Source: Gracilibacillus caseinilyticus
GTDB taxonomy: Bacteria; Bacillota; Bacilli; Bacillales; Amphibacillaceae
Length of the DNA: 64,000 bases
Reading direction: 5' to 3'
Assembly (NCBI RefSeq): GCF_022919115.1
Contig: NZ_CP095072.1
Coordinates: 806,001 to 870,000, forward strand
This document shows positions 8,753 to 16,933 of the stretch, piece by piece. The number at the start of each line of letters is the position of its first letter. Position 1 is the first letter of the stretch. The notes beneath the pieces were generated by a model. It did not search any database. It saw nothing but the letters and a program-made list of their open reading frames with translations, and was not told the origin of the DNA. A program made the position numbers and the translations under genes.

Positions 8753-8791
8753 TGTTAAGACAGAATGAAAATAATGTAAATTTTCTTTAAC
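8753..8791 (-). promoter_or_regulatory. Candidate PhoP box upstream of phnD
   Basis: Reading the minus strand, TTTACA (8775-8780), TTCATT (8764-8769) and TTAACA (8753-8758) start exactly 11 bp apart, with a weak fourth repeat GTTAAA at 8786-8791. Bacillus PhoP binds direct repeats of TT(A/T/C)ACA at 11-bp periodicity. The array sits 60-98 bases upstream of the phnD start codon. Confidence 0.6.
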
Positions 8792-8849
8792 TTTTGGAGT
8801 AATACGCATAAAAATGGAGACGAAACATAGCAAAATTTGCGTATACTTA

Positions 8850-9424
8850 GAAAAAAACGAGGAAGCTCACCCGGTCCTAACTAACATAAATAATATACAA
8901 CTACCTATAATATGGATTATGTTAACTAGCGTTGAAGTCATTTTGAAATGTTTAGTGTGCTGGCATACCGCTTCGTCCAACCACTTCGCGTCCTGCGGGG
9001 CACGGCTGAAGCTAACTTTGTGAAGAAGAACGCTTCACAAAGTGGATCTTCAGCACCTGCATGTCCCGCGGGAGTCTACGTGGTTGGCCTACGCTCATGT
9101 ATAGCTCCACAATGAATGCGACAGGTAGGATATGGAGCACTATCTGCTTTCATTTGATGATATACACAATGCCTAGCACGACTGCTTTTAGCTGTTCCAT
9201 ACGTTGTAGCACTTCTTTAAGCGTAGGAAATATGCGGAGACTCCCGTGGGATCAGCGCGAGCTGAAGATCCACTTAGGAAAGAAAAGAAATTTCTTTCCT
9301 AAGTTAGCTGAAGTCGTGCCCCACAGGACGCGGAGCATATTTCCGGAGCTTTACTAAGCAGATGAAATCTATCAAAATTACCACAATGTCAGAAAGTTCT
9401 ACTTAACATAATCCATATTATAAG
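8850..9424. repeat. Dispersed hairpin element, copy 2 (complete composite, P then inverted Q)
   Basis: The most complete copy. A conserved head (8850-8905, with CCTAACTAACATAAATAATA) leads to a 20-bp terminal repeat at 8906-8925, which is the exact reverse complement of 9403-9422. Between them lie hairpin P (8977-9087: outer arms CCAACCAC/GTGGTTGG, tip stem ACTTTGTGAAG/CTTCACAAAGT) and hairpin Q in opposite orientation (9226-9344: outer arms GGAAATATGC/GCATATTTCC, 14-bp tip stem). No credible protein is encoded; the ORFs across it follow the hairpins and lack ribosome binding sites. Non-autonomous mobile element is the likeliest nature. Confidence 0.8.
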
Positions 9425-9605
9425 AAGCCAACTTATATTCGGCATTATTATTTCTATGACTGTACTTATATACTCTCTTATCTTTATGAAAAAACGACAG
9501 GCAAGATACAAATATATATTGTTCCAGTTACATGAAGCAGAGTGTTCTTCTATGCGTTAGGTTTGCAATTCAATAGTTGCTTCGGAGTATATATTTATAT
9601 AAAAG

Positions 9606-9657
9606 AAAGCCGAACACACACGAATATTTGTGGAAAAATCGTGTGTGTTCGGCTTTT
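9606..9657 (-). terminator. Strong terminator of the secreted-protein gene
   Basis: AAAGCCGAACACACACGA at 9606-9623 pairs perfectly with 9639-9656 around a 15-base loop; on the minus strand it is followed by CTTTTAT. It ends the gene at 9692-11335. Confidence 0.85.
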
Positions 9658-9691
9658 GTTACTACATTACTGATTAAGCAAGTTCCATGCT

Positions 9692-11335
9692 TCATTCATT
9701 AGTTATCGTGAAATCATCCATATTGATACGTTCTCCACTTGCTCCACTGACTACAATTCGAAAGCGTACCGTGTTTGTCTCATTTACTTGTAGCGCTGAC
9801 ACAGCTAAAGAGCTGCTACTACTGTAAGGACCCGCTACATGTGTCCAAGACGAGCCACCATTAGTCGATTTCTCTAATGACCATGTTGCTCCACTATCAT
9901 TGTTAAAATTAGCATGTGATAAGCTGATGCTTTCTGCACCACTTACATCGAAGTTCATCGTGATGGAACCATTGGATCGTATACGGGCTGACTGTGCGCC
10001 GTTTTTCTTATCCGTTGATAATTTCCCTAACAAAGCATTATCAAAAGTCCATGATCCAGATTCCAACGAAACAGTTCCCTCTGCATAAGCAGCCTTATTA
10101 CCAGAATCAAAGTTTTCTGTTGCACCATCAATTGGATCTCCCGGGTCCGTCGGTTCATCGTTTTCCGTATATCCATAGGAACCTTCTTCAAAGGTAGAGC
10201 GATCCCACCACTTATATCCCGGATCTGGCATATCCCATGGCTCTGACTGTGGTTCTGTGGAAGAAACGGGATTTTCCATACTTAACAAGCTTGTGGCTTG
10301 GTCAAGATTAAAATTAGATAATTGGTTGAAAGATGTATAATTTTCCTGAGTTGCTAACCAATTAATTAGATTGACGAGTAAGATATGGTTATCCTGATCA
10401 TAAAATCCATCATAAGTTGTTTTCGTCCCACCAGTTTCTTCGCGCTTATATTTTGGCGTGATATCTTCGACCGGTGACGAATCACCAATTACGGCTATTT
10501 TTCCTAAACTATGCTTTCCAATTGCTACATATGGTCCTTCTGCTGTCCCACCACCATTATAGACACCTTGATCAACTGCATGGGACCAGGCTGCATTGGT
10601 ATCTTCTATATAGACAATCCCTTTCGCTTTGGCAGGATCGGTAATGGCCACAGTAGAACCGGCATGCATCGTCATTGTGCCAACATTACTAGTAATATCA
10701 AATGACTGAGAAGGAGACACTATCATATCGGATTCCACGTTGCCCAGTGCATTATATCGGATCCGCATGCCGAAGTTCTCACTGAGCCAGTCAGAACTAG
10801 TTACATTTTGCATGTAAAAGGAATTCTCTTCTTCCTGACTCATCCCCAATGAAGGATCAGACCAGGCACCACGTCGGTATCCGTTAAATACTTCAGAGGA
10901 ATCCCATCTATTTTTGTTTCGGTCTGCATTATAATGATCTGCTATAAAAAATATACTTCCACCTTGATCGACGTAATCTACCATTGCTTCTTGTTCCTGA
11001 CTGGAAAATGGAATATTGGCTTCAGGAATAACAAAAACATCGTAATTAACTAAATCAGATAGGTCAAATCTTCCCGCTTTTCGCAATTCCTTAACATCAT
11101 ACCCTTCAGAAGCAATTGCATCAGCAAAATCTGAGAAAGCACCATCAATTACCCAATCAGCAGCACCTGCTGTTTGTCCATGCGTATTATCAAACAAGAC
11201 AGACATTCCATTGGCTGGCCCAACTGCATCAATCTCCGGAGCAGGATCAGATGGACCTTCCGCATCGACTACCGGTGAATACACAAAGAGCAAACAAAAA
11301 ACAGCAATCAACAAATGAGACAATTTTTTTAGCAT
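9692..11335 (-). CDS. Secreted protein with GATase-like N domain and C-terminal beta-sandwich domain
   Basis: Encodes 547 residues from ATG 11335, preceded by GGGAGG 7 bases upstream. A signal peptide (about residues 1-26, ending VVDA) is followed by a domain of about 330 residues with a flavodoxin/GATase1-like look: MSVLFDNTHGQTAGAADWV, YDVFVIPEANIPFSSQEQEAMVDYV, GGSIFFIADHYN and GKIAVIGDSSPVEDITP. Proteins of this type are seen in Bacillus as secreted proteins of unknown activity. The last 140 residues (ENFDSGNKAAY to INMDDFTITN) resemble the beta-sandwich module found at the C terminus of secreted endonuclease I-family proteins. There is no sortase motif, so it is probably released. The catalytic role is unknown. 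Confidence 0.75.
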   Translation of the reverse strand: MLKKLSHLLIAVFCLLFVYSPVVDAEGPSDPAPEIDAVGPANGMSVLFDNTHGQTAGAADWVIDGAFSDFADAIASEGYDVKELRKAGRFDLSDLVNYDVFVIPEANIPFSSQEQEAMVDYVDQGGSIFFIADHYNADRNKNRWDSSEVFNGYRRGAWSDPSLGMSQEEENSFYMQNVTSSDWLSENFGMRIRYNALGNVESDMIVSPSQSFDITSNVGTMTMHAGSTVAITDPAKAKGIVYIEDTNAAWSHAVDQGVYNGGGTAEGPYVAIGKHSLGKIAVIGDSSPVEDITPKYKREETGGTKTTYDGFYDQDNHILLVNLINWLATQENYTSFNQLSNFNLDQATSLLSMENPVSSTEPQSEPWDMPDPGYKWWDRSTFEEGSYGYTENDEPTDPGDPIDGATENFDSGNKAAYAEGTVSLESGSWTFDNALLGKLSTDKKNGAQSARIRSNGSITMNFDVSGAESISLSHANFNNDSGATWSLEKSTNGGSSWTHVAGPYSSSSSLAVSALQVNETNTVRFRIVVSGASGERINMDDFTITNE

Positions 11336-11460
11336 TATTTTTCCTCCCATTAAACAGATTAGCTTTCACGTCTAACCTATCAAATAGATATTATGTCTAT
11401 ATATGGGAGTTGTTAAATTATAGTAAAGTTTATAATGTGCCTATCTATTTTAAATAATGT

Positions 11461-11490
11461 AAAAAGGCTAAGCATCCAACTTAGCCTTTT
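11461..11490 (-). terminator. Terminator of the dioxygenase gene
   Basis: AAAAGGCTAAG at 11462-11472 pairs with CTTAGCCTTTT at 11480-11490; on the minus strand the stem is followed by TTTT. The stop codon is at 11493. Confidence 0.8.
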
Positions 11491-11492
11491 GG

Positions 11493-12476
11493 TTATTCAT
11501 ATTCTTTTCGAATATCCTTACTGCTTCTCACCGTATCAATATGCCGAACCATACTTTCAATTTCATTCCTTTTTCCCTCGAGAAACGGTGGTAACGAAAG
11601 CTTTTCACCTAGGGTTTCGTAAGGTTCATCTCCCATGAAGCCCGGTCCGTCTGTTGCCAATTCAAATAAAATTTGCGGCGCAACTCTGGTATATAACGAT
11701 TTAAAGAAAAATCGGTCGACATATCCGGATGTCTGGAAACCGAAACGACGGTAATGCTGATCCCATTCGTGTAATGTTTCAAGATCGTCGATACGAAATG
11801 CAGCATGATGCACTGTGCCATAGCCCTGTCTTGCCAAAGGTAATTCCTTATTCTCTTCCACTATTACTTGGGCACCGTTTCCACCTTCACCAACTTCGAA
11901 CAAATGGAAGCTGCCATCTTTGGCGATTTCCTTAAACAATAGCACCTTCTCCATCACTTGGCGAAAATATTTATAATCCTGGATTCGGACGGAAATTGGC
12001 CCTAATCCCGTGATTGCATATTCCAATGGTATAGGACCCTCCTGCCATGGCATTCCAGAAGCAACTCCTTCATTATTCTGATCAGAAATTAATTGATATT
12101 GCTGATCGTCAAAATCGACAAACGATAGTATTTTTTTGCCGAATTGTTCCTGAATCCCATCGTGCTCCACTTCTAAACGATCAAATCGTTTCACCCAATA
12201 GTCGAGCGCTTCATCTGATGGCACTCGAAAGGCTGTACGATAAATTTCATTAGTACCATGTGTCCCTTTTGGAATTCCAGGGAAATCGAAAAACGTCATA
12301 TCGGTTCCAGGACTGCCCTGATCGTCTGCAAAAAATAAGTGATACGTTTGAATATCATCTTGATTAACGGTTTTTTTCACTAGACGCATGCCTAATACAT
12401 AGGTGAAGAATTTATAATTTTCTTCCGCACTGCTCGTGATAGCTGTTACGTGATGCATGCCTTTTACGCCATTCAT
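11493..12476 (-). CDS. Ring-cleaving extradiol dioxygenase, VOC superfamily (MhqA/E/O-like)
   Basis: A 327-residue cytoplasmic enzyme made of two vicinal-oxygen-chelate modules. Metal-binding positions are visible as GMHHVTAIT in the first module, VHHAAFRI in the second and the C-terminal Glu in ILFELATDGPGF. Close relatives in Bacillus subtilis (MhqA, MhqE, MhqO, CatE) detoxify hydroquinones and catechols. No MarR-type MhqR regulator gene is adjacent, so the stress signal cannot be inferred from context. It appears monocistronic, with its own terminator. Confidence 0.85.
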   Translation of the reverse strand: MNGVKGMHHVTAITSSAEENYKFFTYVLGMRLVKKTVNQDDIQTYHLFFADDQGSPGTDMTFFDFPGIPKGTHGTNEIYRTAFRVPSDEALDYWVKRFDRLEVEHDGIQEQFGKKILSFVDFDDQQYQLISDQNNEGVASGMPWQEGPIPLEYAITGLGPISVRIQDYKYFRQVMEKVLLFKEIAKDGSFHLFEVGEGGNGAQVIVEENKELPLARQGYGTVHHAAFRIDDLETLHEWDQHYRRFGFQTSGYVDRFFFKSLYTRVAPQILFELATDGPGFMGDEPYETLGEKLSLPPFLEGKRNEIESMVRHIDTVRSSKDIRKEYE

Positions 12477-12619
12477 CCGCTCATCTCCTTCATAAAGTAA
12501 AATATATTTTGAATTCGAGACAAATTGATAATACTGACTAAATTATCCCACAAAAAAGCAATGATCAAATACGAATCATTATTGTGGTAAATATATCAGA
12601 CAAAGGTAGTGAACTTCAA

Positions 12620-12662
12620 ACAAAAAGAGCTGCCCCGCTTTTCATACATCAGACAGCTCCTA
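12620..12662 (-). terminator. Terminator of the NAD salvage operon
   Basis: On the minus strand GGAGCTGTCTG pairs with the G-rich GGGGCAGCTC arm, followed by TTTTTGTTTG. It follows the nadE stop codon. Confidence 0.65.
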
Positions 12663-12668
12663 TTCACT

Positions 12669-13496
12669 TTACTTCCACCAATCATCGAAAACAGTGATTG
12701 GTTCTTCCCGTTTATGACGGGTTTTCAAATACCAATTTTCAATCGTCTTCGCATCCTGTTCTGCTACTTCTTTTCCTTCTAGATAATCGTCAATCGCATC
12801 ATACGTAACACCAAGTGCTTCTTCGTCCGGCAATTGTGGTTTGTCTGTTTCTAAGTCTGCTGTTGGTATTTTTTGATATAAATGCTCTGGACAGCCTAAC
12901 ATCTTCAGAATAGCTTTTCCTTGTCTTTTGTTTAAGCGGTAAAGAGGCAAAATATCTGCCGCTCCATCTCCATATTTAGTAAAAAATCCTGTGATTGCTT
13001 CTGCGGCATGATCGGTTCCAACCACAACTCCACTCATTGCAGCTGCAATATCATACTGCACTTTCATACGTTCACGTGCTTTCGTATTTCCTTTCACAAA
13101 CTCGCTAATATCGCCAATCGCTTGTTCTACTGCTTTTTCACTCGCGTCGACAGCATCTTTAATGTTCACACGTACTACTCTACTTGGCTGAATGAATGCT
13201 ATCGCATCTTTACAATCTTCTTCATCGGCTTGTTCACCGTATGGCAGTCTTACAGCAATAAATTCATATTTTGCGTCCTTGTTTTCTTCATTTAATTCGT
13301 TAATAGCTGTCTGACAAATATAACCCGCAAGCGTTGAATCCTGACCACCAGAAATACCTAATACAGCACTTCTTAAAAATGAATGCTTTTCTAAATATGC
13401 TTTAACAAAATCGACACTGCGGCGAAATTCTGCCTGTGGTTCAATGGTCGGCTGTACTTTTAGTGTTTTAATAATTTGTTCTTGTAATGTATGCAT
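12669..13496 (-). CDS. nadE: NH3-dependent NAD+ synthetase
   Basis: A 275-residue enzyme, the usual length for the ammonia-dependent form found in Bacillus and E. coli. It carries the P-loop [10 protein letters not shown] that binds ATP, and the family segments [31 protein letters not shown] and KIPTADL. It converts deamido-NAD to NAD+, the last step of the salvage route begun by the two genes upstream. It lies 15 bp after pncB in the same transcription unit and ends at a terminator. The homodimeric enzyme acts in the cytoplasm. Confidence 0.97.
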   Translation of the reverse strand: MHTLQEQIIKTLKVQPTIEPQAEFRRSVDFVKAYLEKHSFLRSAVLGISGGQDSTLAGYICQTAINELNEENKDAKYEFIAVRLPYGEQADEEDCKDAIAFIQPSRVVRVNIKDAVDASEKAVEQAIGDISEFVKGNTKARERMKVQYDIAAAMSGVVVGTDHAAEAITGFFTKYGDGAADILPLYRLNKRQGKAILKMLGCPEHLYQKIPTADLETDKPQLPDEEALGVTYDAIDDYLEGKEVAEQDAKTIENWYLKTRHKREEPITVFDDWWK

Positions 13497-13511
13497 AACA
13501 ATCTCCTTCCA

Positions 13512-14969
13512 TTATTCAACCTTTTCTTTAACCTTCCGCTTAATATCACGAATTAATTTCATTTTATTTTCCCAGCAGGCTTCACTTAAATCCACAGGAT
13601 ATTCCTCTGGCTTCATCGTTCGTTTGTATTCTTCCCAGAGCAGGTTCATGTTTTGCGTTGTATAGTTTTGAATAGCCTCTAATGATGGACTTCCATATTT
13701 AATATCACCATCTACTACAACATCCTCATGCAAATTAACTGCCGTGAAATTAGTCACAAACTTACTAATATATGTATGCACCGGATGGAACATTTTCAAA
13801 CGTTCTTCAGATTGTGGATCCTCCTGTTCCAGTGCAATATAATCGCCTTCCGAATAGCCTGTTTCATTATTGATAATTCGATACACACGCTTACTGCCTG
13901 GCGTGGTGACCTTCTCTGGATTGGCCGAAATCTTAATCGTATCAATCATGTTACCATCTTCTTCAATCGCCACCAGCTTATAAACACCACCTAATGCTGC
14001 CTGATCATAGGCGGTAATCAGCTTGGTGCCAATTCCATAAATATCAATAACTGCTCCCTGTGCTTGCAAGTTAAGAATCGTATATTCATCCAGGTCATTG
14101 GAAGCGATAATCTCTGCTTCGGTAAACCCAGCATCATCTAACATTTTGCGCGCTTTCTTTGATAAATATGCCATGTCTCCACTATCAAGGCGAATCCCTT
14201 TAAAATTGATTTTGTCACCGAATTCTTTGGCAACCTTAATCGCATTCGGCACACCTGAACGTAAGGTATCATACGTATCTACCAGAAAGACGCAATCCTT
14301 ATGGGTACTGGCATATTTCTTGAACGCAATATAGTCATCCCGATAAGCCTGCACCATCGCATGGGCGTGTGTACCAGCAATTGGAATCCCGAACAGCTTA
14401 CCTGCACGCACATTACTAGTCGCAGAAAAACCACCAATGTAGGCTGCTCTAGTTCCCCAGATAGCCGCATCCATTTCATGTGCCCTTCTCGTACCAAATT
14501 CCATTACCGTACTATCACCGACAACATACTTAATCCGTGCTGCCTTCGTCGCGATTAATGTTTGATAGTTCACAATATTAAGTAGGGGCGTTTCAATTAA
14601 TTGTGCTTCTGCTAATGGTGCCTCAATTCGCATTAATGGCTCATTTGCAAATACAACTTCGCCTTCTTTCATGGATCTAATCGTGCCAGTAAATGTCAAG
14701 TTGCGTAAATAATCGAGAAAATCGTCTTCATATCCGCCAATTTCCTTCAGATACGTTAAATCACTTTCTGTAAAGCCAAAATTTTCGATAAAGTCCAATA
14801 CACGATCTAAACCTGCGAATACAGCATAACCATTGTCAAAAGGAAGCTTGCGAAAATACAACTCAAATACTGCCTTCTGTCCAGCCTTGCCGTCACGCCA
14901 ATAGGTTTCTGCCATATTGACTTGATACAGATCCGTATGGAGCATTAAACTATCGTCTTCATAAGTCAT
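13512..14969 (-). CDS. pncB: Nicotinate phosphoribosyltransferase
   Basis: Encodes 485 residues with the family's hallmark segments LHTDLYQVNMAETYW, FELYFRKLP, EFGTRRAH (with the phosphorylatable His region), GGFSATSNVRAG, GTHAHAMVQAY and the phosphoribosyl-binding RLDSGDMAYLS. It joins nicotinic acid to PRPP to make nicotinate mononucleotide, with ATP hydrolysis. The start ATG overlaps the stop of pncA by 4 bases (ATGA), showing translational coupling. Together with pncA and nadE it forms a compact pyridine salvage operon; NaMN adenylyltransferase (nadD) is not in the window. Confidence 0.97.
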   Translation of the reverse strand: MTYEDDSLMLHTDLYQVNMAETYWRDGKAGQKAVFELYFRKLPFDNGYAVFAGLDRVLDFIENFGFTESDLTYLKEIGGYEDDFLDYLRNLTFTGTIRSMKEGEVVFANEPLMRIEAPLAEAQLIETPLLNIVNYQTLIATKAARIKYVVGDSTVMEFGTRRAHEMDAAIWGTRAAYIGGFSATSNVRAGKLFGIPIAGTHAHAMVQAYRDDYIAFKKYASTHKDCVFLVDTYDTLRSGVPNAIKVAKEFGDKINFKGIRLDSGDMAYLSKKARKMLDDAGFTEAEIIASNDLDEYTILNLQAQGAVIDIYGIGTKLITAYDQAALGGVYKLVAIEEDGNMIDTIKISANPEKVTTPGSKRVYRIINNETGYSEGDYIALEQEDPQSEERLKMFHPVHTYISKFVTNFTAVNLHEDVVVDGDIKYGSPSLEAIQNYTTQNMNLLWEEYKRTMKPEEYPVDLSEACWENKMKLIRDIKRKVKEKVE

Positions 14970-15544
14970 GATTGTCTTCCTCCAAATTCTATCACCTTTG
15001 CACCTAATGTTTGCTCAAAATGTCCAAGTGCCCATTCATGCCCTGCCTGATTAAATGATGCGACGGCATCTTTATAAACAACAATCTGAAATCCTTTGTT
15101 ATAAGCATCAACTGCTGTGTGCAGGACACAGATATCTGTGCATACTCCGACAAGGTGCACCTCTTGTATTCCTCTTTCTATTAGTTTAATCTCTAAATCG
15201 GTTCCTGTAAAAGCAGAATACCTCGTTTTATCCATATAATATACATGTTTCTCATTTTCATACTTCTGATATACAGTCTTGAGACTTCCAAATAACTCCC
15301 GACCCTTACTCCCTTTTAGATTATGGGGAGGAAAAAGCTTTGCTTCCGGATGATAAGAATCTGCTTTATCATGCAAATCCACTGCAAATACAACGAATGT
15401 GTCATCCTTCACAAACTCCTCGGTAATAAGAGAAATCTGATCCTCAATCGCTTGACCCGGTGCACCACAAGTTAATGCACCGTCTTCTGCAACGAAATCA
15501 TTGGTATAGTCAATATTGATTAACGCTTTTTTCAATTTGGTCAT
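14966..15544 (-). CDS. pncA: Nicotinamidase, isochorismatase-family
   Basis: A 192-residue cysteine hydrolase. The catalytic Asp is in LINIDYTNDF, the Lys in MDKTRYSAFTGT and the nucleophile Cys in VGVCTDICVLHTA. It releases ammonia from nicotinamide to give nicotinic acid, which PncB uses next. It is the first gene of the operon. The start codon follows CGGAGATG. Slightly longer or shorter family members are pyrazinamidases and N-carbamoylsarcosine hydrolases, but the pncB and nadE neighbours settle the assignment. Confidence 0.95.
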   Translation of the reverse strand: MTKLKKALINIDYTNDFVAEDGALTCGAPGQAIEDQISLITEEFVKDDTFVVFAVDLHDKADSYHPEAKLFPPHNLKGSKGRELFGSLKTVYQKYENEKHVYYMDKTRYSAFTGTDLEIKLIERGIQEVHLVGVCTDICVLHTAVDAYNKGFQIVVYKDAVASFNQAGHEWALGHFEQTLGAKVIEFGGRQS

Positions 15545-15693
15545 CTCCGTTCTATCGTACTGCTAATCGTTTCTTTCCTATACTTCGTTAATTAATAGTG
15601 TAACAAAAGTATGAACAAATGTCAGAAAAATTTAACAATGATTTACTTTTTGGTATGATAGAGTAAAAGTCTGGAAAAAAAGGAGTGATTTTG

Positions 15694-16578
15694 ATGGCAA
15701 AAAAGATAGTGCTTGCAGGAGGAACAGGATTTATTGGCAATTATTTTCGAGATAAATTTGTGCAACTTGGTTATCAGGTGATTATGATCGCAAGGAAAGC
15801 TCCTGCTATCCCCTGGAACAAGCATCAAGCAATAGTCGATGCAGTAGAAGGTTCGGAAATGGTCATTAACCTAGCTGGTAAATCAGTCAATTGCCGTTAT
15901 CACGAACAGAATAAGCAGGAAATCCTTCATTCACGTACTGGTACGACTAAATTATTAGGAGATGCAGTAAAAGCATGCGAAAAACCGCCAGCATTATGGA
16001 TTAATGCCAGTACAGCCACTATCTATCGGCATGCAGAGGATCGTCCAATGACAGAAGCTGACGGTGAAATCGGAAAAGGCTTTTCAGTCGATGTCGCCAC
16101 GAAATGGGAAAAATCCTTTTTTCAATATAAATTAACAAATACAAGACAAGTAGCCTTAAGAATTGCCATTGTCTTAGGAGCTAATGGAGGAGTCATGACT
16201 CCCTATAAGAATTTGGTCAAATTTGGTCTTGGTGGGGTACAAGGTAATGGGAAGCAGATGTTCAGCTTTATCCATGTAGAAGATTTATTCCAAATTGTGT
16301 TATTTATGAGGGATCATCCAGAGTTGGAGGGTATATTCAATTGCTCCGCTCCTCATCCGGTTAAAAATGAACACTTAATGAGGGTGCTTCGACACCGTCT
16401 CAATCGATCTTTTGGACTACCAGCACCTGCGCCATTGCTTGAATTAGGAGCATTATTCTTGAGAACAGAAACAGAATTAATACTAAAAAGTCGCTGGGTG
16501 CTGCCTGAACGTCTATTACAGGCTGGATATGCCTTCCGTTATCCAACAATCGAAGCGACGATTCAGGATGTTGTCTGA
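15694..16578 (+). CDS. TIGR01777-family NAD(P)-dependent epimerase (YfhF-like)
   Basis: A 294-residue short-chain dehydrogenase-like protein starting at ATG 15694, 6 bases after AGGAGTG; a GTG at 15685 lies inside the ribosome binding site. It opens with the nucleotide-binding motif VLAGGTGFIGN, continues with INLAGKSVNCRY, the SRTGTTK segment and NASTATIYRH, and ends with the extra C-terminal domain (DUF1731) ending near PERLLQAGYAFRYP. Members occur widely next to cell-division or regulator genes, but the physiological substrate is unknown. It appears monocistronic. Confidence 0.85.
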   Translation: MAKKIVLAGGTGFIGNYFRDKFVQLGYQVIMIARKAPAIPWNKHQAIVDAVEGSEMVINLAGKSVNCRYHEQNKQEILHSRTGTTKLLGDAVKACEKPPALWINASTATIYRHAEDRPMTEADGEIGKGFSVDVATKWEKSFFQYKLTNTRQVALRIAIVLGANGGVMTPYKNLVKFGLGGVQGNGKQMFSFIHVEDLFQIVLFMRDHPELEGIFNCSAPHPVKNEHLMRVLRHRLNRSFGLPAPAPLLELGALFLRTETELILKSRWVLPERLLQAGYAFRYPTIEATIQDVV

Positions 16579-16606
16579 CAACTTCTACATATTAACATAA
16601 AATTCG

Positions 16607-16728
16607 TTTACATTTCGCTCATAATTCTTGTATAATAAAAGTAGAATATGGAGTGAGTGCGAGGTCTCCCTCACACTCATGTGGTTTTACTCGGATCATC
16701 GCTTGGCAGAGCGATGATCCTTTTTTTT
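16607..16728 (+). ncRNA. Candidate antisense RNA antitoxin, with its promoter and terminator
   Basis: A promoter is visible with -35 TTTACA (16607-16612), 18-bp spacer and -10 TATAAT (16631-16636). A transcript from about 16643 would end at a 28-base hairpin (16693-16720, GGATCATCGC arms) followed by eight T at 16721-16728, giving about 85 nt. It runs opposite to, and overlaps the 3' end of, the small hydrophobic peptide gene at 16696-16821. It contains no ORF. The layout matches RatA- or SR4-type antitoxin RNAs. Confidence 0.65.
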
Positions 16729-16821
16729 GTGTCGTTTGATGTTTAAGATCGCCGTAGTTAAGTTAATACAAGCAACGGCAACGCTTACTACTAAAGCAAC
16801 AAAAGTTAGCACCACTTCCAT
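16696..16821 (-). CDS. Small hydrophobic peptide, candidate type I toxin (41 aa)
   Basis: A 41-residue peptide beginning MEVVLTFVALVVSVAVAC, with one membrane helix (about residues 4-28) followed by a basic tail (KRHKKKDHRSAKR). A very strong site, AAAGGGGGTGGGG, lies just upstream of the ATG. An extended -10 promoter (TGATATACT, around 16854-16862) precedes it on the minus strand. The last codons lie inside the hairpin that terminates the convergent antisense RNA. Size, topology and antisense overlap match TxpA/BsrG-like membrane toxins; toxicity itself is inferred. Confidence 0.65.
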   Translation of the reverse strand: MEVVLTFVALVVSVAVACINLTTAILNIKRHKKKDHRSAKR

Positions 16822-16933
16822 ATTCCCCACCCCCTTTCACTCGAGGGTTGTCTATAGTATATCACAAAACAGAACGTGTGTTCTAGTTCTAATTAAAAAT
16901 TTGGACTTTTCTACTAGAAAAGCCCAATTTTCA

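Noticed and set aside
8814..9357. Short open frames (69 and 98 codons) within element copy 2
   Set aside because: They run through hairpin arms, share no similarity in composition with real genes here and lack ribosome sites; the DNA is conserved as structure, not by frame.
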